NCBI GenBank assembly: GCA_036936605.1
Contig: JAUPFV010000001.1
Coordinates: 33,179,900-33,243,899, forward strand
Direction of reading: 5' to 3'
Source: Limnanthes douglasii subsp. nivea
Taxonomy: Eukaryota; Streptophyta; Magnoliopsida; Brassicales; Limnanthaceae
DNA: 64,000 bases
In this document: piece after piece, positions 44,924 to 55,084 of the stretch
Layout: each line of letters begins with the position of its first letter
How positions within the stretch are numbered: position 1 is the first letter of the stretch
The notes under the pieces: model-generated
What the model saw: only the letters and a program-made list of their open reading frames with translations
Database searches by the model: none
What the model was told of the DNA's origin: nothing
Program-made: the position numbers and the translations under genes

Positions 44924-45961
44924 GTATTTTCCCTGTTGCTTTTAGTATTGTTTTGTCTGAAGATACTAAGAATTGGATATGGTTTTTGGAGATGTTGAAA
45001 CCTTATCTTTTGGATCGCGAAATGACATTTATTAGTGATCGTCATCTAGGTATTGTTACCGTTGTATCAGCTATATTTCCAAATTGCCATCATGGATACT
45101 GTCTTTATTATCTTATGAATAATTTGAGGCATTGTTTAAAGGCTACACCGACGATATTTAAGGAGAATATGGTAAAACTGTTTAAAAGATATGCATATGC
45201 TTCTAATCAAAATTTGTTTAATCAATATATGGATGAATTACTTAAGCAGGGAGGTGAGAAGATTCAAAGTTTTTTAAAAAATTTATCTTCTGAGAAATAT
45301 GCTTGTGCTTTTTTCAAAGGCAAGAGGTATGGTTCCATGACATCTACTCCAGCTGAATCTTTTAAGAACCAAGTAAAATAATTTTATGGTTTGCCTATAC
45401 TGGAGTTAATTGATAGGATTAGAGTTTTAGAAATGAGTCAAATTTCGAGACGTTTTGGTGATGCTGAACGTTGGACTAGTATTTTGTGTCCTGAATTTGA
45501 TGAAAATTTTAAAGCTAATGTTGAAGAAGGTCGTCCATGGATAGTTCATTCGTCTACTCCTCTTTTGCATGAAGTGTTTTGTGATCATGTTATGGTTATT
45601 GATCTTAGTGTACGTCACTTTTCTTGTGGTTTGTGGCAACATGAGTGTTTCCCTTGTTCTTATGCTGTAGCTGCTATATTTTATATAGATGCAGATCCTA
45701 TGGAATATGTTGAGCCATGCTATTTTTTTAAGCTGTTATAAGGCAACATATTCATATGGTATAGCTGCATTTACTACTTTTGGTCAAGGATCCACTTCAA
45801 CAACTTCTCCAGATCTACTTCCTCCAGTTTTAAAAAGGAGAGCTGGATGACCTAAGAAGAAAAAAATTCCATCTAAAGGAGAATTAAGTATTCGTAAGAT
45901 AACGTGTTCTTGCTGTCATAAATCTGGTCATAACAGACGCACATGTGTAGACATTTTGTAA
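44924..45961 (+). pseudogene. MURA-like MULE transposase, C-terminal part
   Basis: Starts after acceptor TTGCAG (44923) with IFPVAFSIVLSEDTKNWIW, the continuation of the DDE domain split from 34258. The second catalytic Asp is in TFISDRHLGI (about 45027-45055) and the Glu in TSTPAESFKN (about 45343-45370). A SWIM-type zinc region (HFSCGLWQHECFPCSYAV, about 45617-45670) has His changed to Tyr. After a frameshift near 45740 come a basic segment (RRAG-stop-PKKKKIPS) and a CCHC knuckle (CSCCHKSGHNRRTC, about 45908-45950), ending TAA at 45959-45961. Stops at 45379 and about 45849 (CGA to TGA) disable it. All canonical MULE domains are still recognisable. Confidence 0.88.
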
Positions 45962-46044
45962 GATGAATCAATTTTTTTAATACTTTTAGTTTTATTTGAG
46001 ATGTGTTTATCATAATAACAGTAGATTGGGAACATTTAAATGGA

Positions 46045-46300
46045 TGATAGATGCGAAACGTTTTGTTATATGGAAACGCTAGATGCGAAACGTTTTGTTA
46101 TATAGACAAGCTAGATGCAAAATATGTAATAACCAACATGATGGGTTGTGATAGACGCGACACACGATTTACAAGATTTACTGAAGTCGATGTTAAACGA
46201 TTGATAAATTCGAAACAGCTTACACACAAATACACTAATTTAATAGTTGCGGAACCTTGGATAATTAAATATATTTTGTAATGATAGTTGCAAAACGTTG
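46045..46300 (+). repeat. AGATGCGAAAC motif cluster 3
   Basis: About six copies downstream of the transposase stop: AGATGCGAAACGTTTTG twice, then AGATGCAAAAT, AGACGCGACAC, GTTGCGGAACC, AGTTGCAAAAC. Confidence 0.85.
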
Positions 46301-46624
46301 TATTTAAGTATATATTTTTTTGCAGATGGTAATCCAGCTCATAAAATGCGTTTTGATCTAAGTGTTAAAATATGAATGCAAAAAAATAAATAAAAGGATC
46401 TAGTTCATTATGAAAGAGGTGGAATACTTGTTAAGATTAGTAAAACGAAATACAAAGTTAAAGAAATTTAAAAACAGAGTTTCCATCTTCAAACTCTGTC
46501 TAACCAGACCCTTAGTCTTCTAGTTTGGTTTGGGTCATCAAAAAACAAAAAAGATTAACTTCTTCCTACCCATCGTTAAAAAAAGGCAGTCCTACCTATA
46601 GTTAAAAAAAAAACAGACCCTTCA

Positions 46625-46995
46625 CCTAACCATCAGTCAGAGTCATATGCGTTTTCTTCAGAGTCACCTTCCTCTGAATCTTCATCATTTTCTTTATCTT
46701 CTTCTTCTTTGTCTTCATCTTCAGTATCGTAATCGTCTTCCATCTGGTCCATTTTCCTCTCTTTTTTAGGAGGACAGAAATAGGATCCTCATCATCTTCT
46801 AAATAAACATCTTTGGTATAAGCATCTTCATAAAAAGAACCAAAACTTTCACCAGAATTGTCGTCTGAAAGCTCGTCTGTCGTTGTATGTTTCCACTATT
46901 CCCTGGCCTCGTCTCGGTAACGAGTGGGAGAACTGATATCACTATAACAGGGACCATCGTCTGAAGAATAGTTAAAATATAGAATTTTTTCAAAC
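46625..46995 (-). pseudogene. Short acidic ORF inside the MULE
   Basis: The minus strand encodes a strongly acidic product: SSDDGPCYSDISSPTRYRDE and DNSGESFGSFYEDAYTKD (about 46980-46800), a basic PPKKERK link after a frameshift near 46785, then MDQMEDDYDTEDEDKEEEDK ending at TGA near 46636. It has an in-frame stop and the frameshift. I recognise no family. Position between transposase and Ulp1-like gene suggests a third element-encoded protein, comparable only in placement to accessory ORFs of other MULEs. Confidence 0.5.
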
Positions 46996-47409
46996 CAAGT
47001 TTTTAAGAAGTGAAAAGTTTTAGTAGATTTTTAGTGAGAATGAAGGGAGTTTTTTGTGTGTTGAGAACTGTGAAGAGTTAAGAGGTATTTTATAGAGGTA
47101 GCTAAAGTGTTATAAGAAGGTGAAATGTTTAAAGATTAAGCATAAATAAGTTATTGTTGCGCCTTTTGATATTATTTAGATTTGCAATTAATGTAACGTA
47201 ATAATTGGAATCTATTACTTGTCAAGTCTAGAAAGTAAAGATCAAATCATTGTAAAGCCAATAGTTTGATTTTTGAATTTTGAAACAGTTTAGCGAAAGA
47301 AAAAACAATAGAAAATTATACCATAAACAATAAAGAAAAAACAATAGAAAAATTATACCATAAACAATAGATAAATAATTTAGTAGAAATCACTCATTAG
47401 AAGAGAAAA

Positions 47410-48285
47410 ACATGATGCGAAACCTTGTGTAAAAGTGAAACGAGAGATGCGAAACGGATTATTTACCTTTCTATTTGTAGATGCGAAATGGAATTTAAAA
47501 CATAATGGGAATATGATTTGATAGATGCGGGACTGTGAATTTAAATTTTTGATAGGTTAATTTTTTATGAATGTGAAAAGACTACAAACTTTGACCAAAG
47601 TAATATCTTTTGGTTGATATTTGTGAGCTTTTTTTTAATTAATGCAGTGTAATGATTAGTATTTTAGACTTGTCAAATCATGTAAGACAACATCAAATCA
47701 AAGTAAAGTTACTAGTTTTATTTTTTATTTTTGATCCTATATATGTGTGAGACTGGTTGAGCTTAAAAACTACAAAAACATTTTTACTTCTGCAAGTGGT
47801 AATTTGGATGAAAAATAATTAGTCCAGAAGGTAGGAAATAGTATTTAAGAGAAAACTAAATAGTAGATGCGGAACATGCATTAGGATATAGAAGATAGAT
47901 GCGAAACCTTATGTAAAAAATATAGAAAATGTGCGAAACGTATGATTGGAATTTCTGTAGTAGATGCAGTGTAATGATGAGTATCTTAGATTTATCAAAT
48001 CATGTAAGAAATTATCAAATCAAACTATAGCTACTAGTTTGTTTTTTGACTTTTTTATTTATATGTGTGAGATTGGTTGAGTTTATTAATTACAAACACA
48101 GATTTTACTTTCTGTAACTGATAATTGGATTTAGAGCAGAAGATAGGAAAAAGTTTTCAAGAAAAAAAATAAAGTGATAGATGCGAAACATGAATTAGAA
48201 TACAAACGATAGATGCGGAACACGTTTATAGTTCGAGATAGATGCGATACACATGTTATTACAAGTTAGATAGATGCGAAACCAT
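47410..48285 (+). repeat. AGATGCGAAAC motif cluster 4
   Basis: About eleven copies or near copies (around 47413, 47446, 47479, 47523, 47872, 47896, 47932, 48179, 48211, 48239, 48272), all plus strand, between the acidic ORF and the Ulp1-like gene. A 200-bp stretch around 47640-47760 is repeated in diverged form around 47965-48120. Confidence 0.85.
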
Positions 48286-48636
48286 AGATGTTAGACAGTT
48301 TACATGTAAAAAAATATTACAAATATCACAAAAAGTAAAACATATATTAGTAATCATCGTCCCAATATTTGTTAGTGTTCATGTCATTAAGAAACATGTA
48401 GAATATTTATGCTCTTCTTAATGGTGCAATTTCAGAAGTTTTGTGATGGTTAAGTTTCTCATGCAAAATATAATCTCTGAAGTAATCACGGACCATTACT
48501 CCGCAATCAAGTGATCCAGATATTTGTTTAGTAATCTCTATTGGACAAACTATCTTTATTGGTTCTTCTGATTATAAAATGTTTTTGTTTTGAAGGTATG
48601 CAATCTGTAAATTAATAAACATACAAATAAATCAGA

Positions 48637-48637
<1 letters not shown>

Positions 48638-48680
<43 letters not shown>
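48638..48680. repeat. (TA)n microsatellite
   Basis: About 21 AT repeats within an intron of the Ulp1-like gene. Confidence 0.95.
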
Positions 48681-48682
<2 letters not shown>

Positions 48683-49449
48683 TATGAAATTATTATAAAA
48701 GAGAGACACTTACTAATCTTTCTGCAGTTTTTCTTGTTGGATCTGGACGTTTTGGTATTGGGTTAATGTTCAACATCTATTACCAATAATGTCCAATGGT
48801 TAACATTCCCAGGTCTAGCTTCTGTTAGAAGCGGAACGAAGATTAAAACTTCTGTGATGTCTCGTAGCTTATCGTCAACATATAATGTTACATCCATATT
48901 TCGGTTCAGCGGATGCTAAATTGGAGGAGTAATAATTAGAAACATTTATGTTTATAAATAAAAAAATGTCGTAAAAGTATTTTATTGTTACCAATACGCT
49001 TCCAGATAAGTATTTGAAAGTTGTGTTCTTTAAGGTTGATATATATATATAACCATCAATTATCTGTTTTGTCAAAAGTGGAAACCAATAGTTTGTTAAC
49101 ATATGATTGATGAAGAAATTGAAACAAAGTAAATTTGAATTCAACTTTTACCGTAGAGTCGATTTCAGCTTGGTACTAACAAAAATATTTGAGCTTGGTA
49201 CATCTGGACATGACGATCCTGTTGGATCATGATTGTTTTCTCCTTTTTCAATCAGCTCTAATTTGTAGTATTCTTTTATGTCAATAGCAGTTGTAATTTT
49301 GTTTGTAAATGGCCACTCTTTTCTAGTAATTTCCATGTTTCGTTGTATAATATTGACTTGATGTTGAGTAGGATTTACAATTAGTTCAAATGAAGGACCT
49401 TCATCCAAATCTCTCTGCACAAATGGGAAATAACTGAAACTGTTAGAGG

Positions 49450-50185
49450 AAATAGATGCGAAACTTTCAGAAATATAAAGGATTGGAAAGAAGGGGAACT
49501 AAGCTAGATACGAAACATTCAGAAAATAGAAACAGTAGATGCGAAACATTCAGGAAATAGAAACGATAGATGCGAAACGCTTAGTAAATAAGAAATAAGA
49601 GAAACATTGCTAGATGCGAAACGTACAGTAATATAATAAAGGGGAAATAAGGGAAAGCAAGCTAGATGCGAAACGTTCAGAAATAGAAATGATAGATGCG
49701 AAACAGTAGTAAATGAGAAATAAGGAAAACAATGGTAGATGCAAAACGTACAGTAATATCATAGAAGGGAAATAAGGGAAAGCCAAGCTAGATGCGAAAC
49801 TTTCAAAAATAAATTGATAGATGCGAAAAATTTAGAAATATAATAGAGAGGAAATTAGCTTAAGCCAAGGTAGATGCGAAACGTACAGTAAATGAGAAAG
49901 TATAAAAATATGCTAGATGCGAAACGTACAGTAAATGAGAAAGTAGGAAAATTTGCTAGATGCGAAATAATTAAGTATGACATGTGTGAATGTTTCACTT
50001 ACTTTTTTCTTTTGTATGTCATTTTCAATTCTTATAATTTATTTCTCAATTGCTGGGTCTAAGTCACTGAGTTGTGGCGTTTAGTTTTCTGGGACTTCTG
50101 ATGCGTTTTCCTTAACAAAACAGAAAACTGTACATTAGATGTGAAACAGGAGTAACAGTAATACACAAGTATGATAGATGCGAGA
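49450..50185 (+). repeat. AGATGCGAAAC motif cluster 5
   Basis: About fifteen plus-strand copies at roughly 30-50 bp spacing, most followed by GTACAGTAA or TTCAGAAAT blocks, inside an intron of the Ulp1-like gene. Confidence 0.9.
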
Positions 50186-51484
50186 CTTGTATCTTTAAAT
50201 ACAAAACCAACTTTCATTTAAACACCAAAGGCAGATAAACATATAAATACAGATAATATTACAGAATTTAAGCCAAACAAGAAGATAATACAAAAGTTTT
50301 TTCAAAATATGTTTTGTTAATTTTAGGTTATCTGTATCACCTCTTTGTCCACAACATCTTCCTTTGTCACTTTAGATTCTTCAAGAACATCCTTTTCCAC
50401 TCCAGATGCTTCAGCAACACTCTTGTCCTTTTTAAATACTACAACTACTGTGCTTGACGTTTCAGATATTTCAACAATTGATTCTTTAGCAGTAGGAACA
50501 ACAGCATTAGTATTTCTATCTTGTTCTTCCATAACAATATTGAGATTTTGATCTTCTGTAACGTTAACAAGAATGGAGGGATCATCTTCAGCAACAACAA
50601 CTTCAGGTACTTCAACAATAGCAATTTCAGATACTTCAACAACTTCAGGTACTTTAGCAACTTCATTAGTAATTTCAACTGCGGGATTGTCTTTCTTTTC
50701 AAACCCAAAATTACTAATAATAATGGCATCAACTTGCTTTTCCATTCCAACTTCAAAAGGAGTAGAATTCTCCTTTTCTATAGCAACAATATCTTCAGAA
50801 TTAACAATATCAACATTAATAGGGGACTCACTATTAACAGTGGTATGAACTTGGTTTTCCACCTCAACATGTCTGTTTGTAATAACAAAAACATCCTTAG
50901 ATGTAGTAGCAACAACATGAAATTCAACATCAGCAACATGGTCATTTTCATCAGTAACAACAACTTCATGATTCTGTTTTTGCAAATCATCTTCACTTTT
51001 TTCTTATTGTGGAGGTTGAAGCTTGTCTTCCACAACAATATTTGGTGTTTATTTTATTTTATTTGGTGATTGGTGGGCTTGATCATTTAATCTCTTTCTT
51101 ATTGAATAAGTTGAACCAAAAGTTTTTGGTTGCTGTTCAGTTGTTTCCATGTTTAGCTTCAACATAGGCAGTTTAAGTGTGTTTTGTATTTCAACCTCAT
51201 TGTCTATCTCTGCATCCGCTTTCATTTGTGTAATGATCTTCTCATTTTCTTCGAGTTTCTTTTCAGTTCATCAATTTGTTGTTGAAATTATCGTCATTCC
51301 ATCTCACTTTTTTCTCCTTTTTCAAATGTTGTTAAGTCGAAGCTCTGGCTAGAGACTGGGTCAGTGTGAGGTTTGTCTGCGTCTAATGGTGGTGTTGTTG
51401 TTAGGGATGTGGGTGGGTGTGGGGTTGTGGTTGGCGCTGGGGCTGGGGCTATTGTGTTAACTTGCTGTAAAATAATAAGCAATG

Positions 51485-51835
51485 TAAAGATGGATGCAAA
51501 ACATTTGACATCTGAAGATAAATAATAGATGCGGAATCTTAACATTCATAAACCGAGATGTGAAATGTTGAAGTTAAATAATTGATAGATGCGAAATGTC
51601 AATAAATGATAGATGTGGAACTAAAAAGAAATGTTAGATGCGGAACGTGTACATACAGATAGATGGGAACGTGTACATAAAGATAGATGCAAAATATGAA
51701 ACAAAATAATAGATGTAGAACTTTTAACAAAATGATAGATGAGAAACGTTAATTACAAGTAGGTGTGAAACTTTCAGTTATAATGATGCTAGATGCGCAC
51801 CTATCTGTAATGATGATACTAGATGCGGAATTTAT
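51485..51835 (+). repeat. AGATGCGAAAC motif cluster 6
   Basis: About thirteen diverged copies (AGATGCGGAAC, AGATGTGGAAC, AGATGAGAAAC, AGATGCAAAAT) about 25-35 bp apart, in an intron of the Ulp1-like gene. Confidence 0.85.
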
Positions 51836-52919
51836 AGCAAATATGATAAAATAGTATATTTTTTACCTTTTCTCTTGCTTGTAATTTCTTCAACCTTCTG
51901 TTTTCTGTTTTGAGATGGTACAATCTGTCTGAAATGTTTATTTTAGAACTCTTTTGTATTGTTTTTTCAGGTTTCTTCAGATTCCTAAGAATTTGTGATG
52001 TTGTATTCACCTTTCTTGCAATTGGGGCACCAACTGTATCCACTGGTAAAGTTTTCTCTTTCAGGTTCTGTACTGGTTCTTGGAACTTTTTGGCGTGGTT
52101 GAACTATGTATTGGTCAAGTGTTTTTTCGCTATCAGTAAAATCTGTTGCAACTTGTTCTTGTAGAGTATCCCAATGCAAACCATCTTCATCTTCGTTGAG
52201 GTTTACTTGTTCTATTGGTGGAACAACATTATTTTCTTGAGGAGCATCAATATTTTCTTCATCTATTTGGAATTCTCCTCCAAATTCTTTTTCTTCTTCT
52301 GTCAGCTTCAATCGCTCTTCAAGAATCTATAAAATTGTTAAAATGTTAGAGTAAACAGATATATATGTAAAATTTGAAACAGATTAAAAAACATATCGTA
52401 AGTATACCTGTTCATTTGTTACGTTATTTATGGCTTCAACCAAATTTAAATCTATTTTGCGTTCAATACCCAACCATTTGAAGCATCTAGGTAACCTGTC
52501 TTCAATTTCAATATCTTGACATAAAGTTGTGTGTTCCATGATGAATGGCTACATATTAACAATAATTTAGATATCATTTTTTGAGTAAATATTTAATATG
52601 AAATGGAATGAAGAAAAATACTAACCAGTAAAAGGGCAACACATCCAACTACTTTTCCAGGTTTAATTTCATGACAAGCTATTATAGAATTCATCAACTT
52701 TTCTCGGATTGCTTCAGCCCAATTGTAGTTGTTTATGTTATCTAGGTGTTCTACATAATAGACCACCGTTGAAGCTAGTACATATCCAGATGTAGAGAAA
52801 AACAAGGTAGAACACTAGCAATATAAAGAGTATGACAACATATTCTATTGCCTCTTGTCCAGATGTTTTTACTGCTATCTTTATTGCATCCTACAAACAA
52901 GCAAAACCATTTCCTAAAT

Positions 52920-53205
52920 TTGATAGATGCGAAACTTTAGTAATTATATTTAGATAGATGTGAAACCTATGTAAACGGTAATAATAGATGCGAAACGGGT
53001 ACTAATTTTACTAGATGCAGAACGAGTTTAATTTGGAACAGGCCTAATGTGATAAATGCGAAAACGGATTTAATCATAGTAGATGCAGAACGTTGTTCAA
53101 TATGAAAGAGGCCTAACGTGATAGATGCGATACCTAGTTTAATATGAAACTGTTTAAAGAGATAAATGCGTAACCTTATGAGCAGAAGTAGTAGATGAGA
53201 AACAA
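52920..53205 (+). repeat. AGATGCGAAAC motif cluster 7
   Basis: About nine copies (AGATGCGAAAC, AGATGCAGAAC, AAATGCGAAAA, AGATGCGATAC) in an intron of the Ulp1-like gene. Confidence 0.85.
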
Positions 53206-53754
53206 CTTATGCAAGTATTAAAACAGTCAGAAAATGTGAGAAAGATGGAATTTGCGAACCTTTATAAATTTGTTAGTAATCGGTCTTGCTCTACTTCCAT
53301 CAACTTTTCTTGATGTCTTCTCAAGAAAATACTTCTTTATTATCCTTGATTTTTCTTCATCTTCTAATCCTGAAAATTTAATTTCAAAACTTTTTGCTTG
53401 AAGTGGCATATATTCATTGCCATGTTTTAAACCAAAAAATGATCTTTATATCATGGTTTGTAAGCTGTAAAAACTTTCCCCCAATTTAAATGCTTCTTAT
53501 TCATCATCATATGTCATCGCAATCTGTTCAATTACATCCCAGTGTTTTTTGTATGCAGTCTTCTTTGTCCGAAGATCATAGGTTGTTTTTAAAAGTGAGT
53601 AAAATGGTGTCTTCTTTGCTTCTTCTATATGTTCTTGCCTCACCTTTGTCTCTTCCATTTGTTTTAACAGTGCAAAGAGGCCGGATGTGTAGAAACATAT
53701 TTTTGGTGCCATTTTCACCTGTAAAAGCAATAAAAGAGAAAATTATATTAGATT

Positions 53755-54325
53755 TGATAGATGTGAAATGTACAGAGATATATAATTTAAGGAATCTGGT
53801 TTGATGCGAAACCTATACAGATCAATAATATAAAATTTTTGCTAGATGCGAAACTCTACATAAAATCTGCAAATAAGAGAAAGATGATAGTTGCGAAACC
53901 TGTGGAAATATCAATGCACATAAAAGATTGGTAGATGCGAAACACACGGACATCTATAACTAGAAGACTCTAGTAGATGCGAAACACAATGAAATCTATA
54001 ACCAGTAGACTCTAGTAGATGCGAAACCTATATAAAAAACCTGCAATTACCTAAATTCTATTTGCGAAACCTATACAACATCAGTAACATTTAGTAATGC
54101 TTTCTGTAACTGAAATTACATTTGATTAAGCAGTTTCCACAATGGATAGTTGCGAAACCTGTGGAAATATCTATGCACATAAAAGATTAGTAGATGCGAA
54201 ACACAAGGACATTTATAACTAGAAGACTCTAGTAGATGCAAAACATAATGAAATCTATAACCAGTAGACTCTAGTAGATGCGAAACCTATATAAAAGACA
54301 TGCAATTACCTAAATTCTATCTGCG
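53755..54325 (+). repeat. AGATGCGAAAC motif cluster 8 (first intron)
   Basis: About thirteen copies, several within a 259-bp tandem duplication, in the first intron of the Ulp1-like gene. Confidence 0.9.
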
Positions 54326-54404
54326 AAACCTATACAACAACAGTAACATTTAGTAATGTTTTATGTAATTGAAATTACATTTTAATTAAATAGTTTCTAC
54401 AACG
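53886..54404 (+). repeat. 259-bp tandem duplication carrying motif copies
   Basis: 53886-54144 and 54145-54404 are adjacent near-identical copies, each starting GATAGTTGCGAAACCTGTGG and holding five motif copies. Confidence 0.9.
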
Positions 54405-54405
54405 T

Positions 54406-54433
54406 CTCGTATCTCGCTTTAGCGAGACACGAG
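54406..54433. repeat. Short hairpin CTCGTATCTCGC-TTTA-GCGAGACACGAG
   Basis: A 12-bp stem with one mismatch and a TTTA loop, directly after the 259-bp duplication. Confidence 0.85.
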
Positions 54434-54981
54434 TAAGCATTGTTCGTCAGTGGAAAACAGACTCGAAACAATGTGTTCGAACCCTAGAATTTTCTGTAAT
54501 CGTAATTGTAAACTAACTGGATAATTGAAATCGTAAAACAGCTTTAAACTTACTGGTTCACCGTTGTTTGTCTTCATTGATACTCTGATACTCTAACTGA
54601 AGTCTTGATCGGATTTGATCACGTTATCGGAGTCGAACAGTTCAGTCAATTCGTTGATCAATTTGTTTGAAACGATCGTAGTAGTTACCGCTGTTGTTTC
54701 TCCGGAGTAGGTAGCGTGTTGATTCGCTGGAGTTGAACGGAGTTAAATGATCGTTGGGAGAGGGAGAGGAGAGATGCTCTCTATTGAATTGAAATTTTTC
54801 TCATTTTATTAATTTTTTTTAGAAAACCCGAAAAATATTTCAATAAGAAATTATTTACAAGACTTTAGAGATATATCCGGAATCCAAACACTATTTTCTA
54901 AAATAATGAAGAAGATGAATAAAGGTGCAGTTGATTACAAATGTATTTTTATAAACTCAATTTCAATTAAAAAAATTAATT

Positions 54982-54983
<2 letters not shown>

Positions 54984-55040
<57 letters not shown>
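54984..55040. repeat. (TA)n microsatellite at the MULE/Tat-3 junction
   Basis: About 28 TA repeats between the estimated MULE edge and the start of recognisable Tat-3 sequence. Confidence 0.95.
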
Positions 55041-55042
<2 letters not shown>

Positions 55043-55084
55043 GATTAATTTTATATATTTAACATTGTTTTATTGTTTTATAGT

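Larger units (their letters stand above)
48407..54577 (-). pseudogene. DUF1985/Ulp1 (C48 cysteine protease)-like gene of the MULE
   Basis: Multi-exon minus-strand gene. Exon 1 is 54554-54577 (MKTNNGEP). Exon 2 (53260-53718) has VKMAPKICFYTSGLF and FGLKHGNEYMPLQ with two in-frame stops. 52593-52895 (YNWAEAIREKLMNS, VVGCVALLL) resembles the DUF1985 region of plant transposon ULP proteins. Next come MEHTTLCQDIEIEDRLPRCF (about 52400-52540), an acidic and coiled region (51850-52330), Pro/Thr-rich and Val/Glu-rich linkers (50323-51470), FELIVNPTQHQVN (49148-49420), the His box FVPLLTEARPGNVNHWTLLV (48780-48885), and the Cys box SGSLDCGVMVRDYF before TAA at 48407. Ulp1 enzymes cleave SUMO-type modifiers. 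Catalytic His and Cys remain, but stops and frameshifts make it inactive as read. Confidence 0.75.
32398..54940. mobile_element. Large Mutator-like element with transposase, Ulp1-type protease and AGATGCGAAAC motif arrays
   Basis: Contains a MURA-like transposase (plus strand, 33161-34258 and 44924-45961), an acidic ORF and a DUF1985/Ulp1-type gene (minus strand). A same-strand motif AGATGCGAAAC runs from 32928 to 54325. Removing the nested Tat element leaves about 12.2 kb. Edges are estimates: the left end GGGTTAAGTACC resembles the end of the small MULE at 11174. Blocks GATATATCTCTAA, GAAATATTT, CTAAAA and ATTAATA at 32458-32525 recur inverted at about 54820-54877, suggesting weak terminal inverted repeats. 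No target duplication was found. MULEs carrying ULP-like genes (Kaonashi type) are known in plants. Confidence 0.7.

Noticed and set aside
50521..51069. Plus-strand Asn/Phe-rich ORFs
   Set aside because: Shadow of the low-complexity Val/Glu/Thr-rich linker of the minus-strand Ulp1-like gene.
32928..54325. Regularly spaced short repeats resembling a CRISPR array
   Set aside because: Repeats are only about 11 bp, variable in sequence and spacing, spread over genes of a plant transposon; there are no cas genes and the DNA is clearly eukaryotic.
32928..54325. AGATGCGAAAC as E2F-type promoter sites (GCG-AAA content)
   Set aside because: The usual E2F core needs GCGSSAAA-like spacing, which this motif lacks, and the intronic, element-wide spread does not fit cell-cycle promoters.
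32398..54940. Firm MULE target-site duplication
   Set aside because: Ends are degenerate; no convincing 9-11 bp direct repeat was found at the estimated edges.
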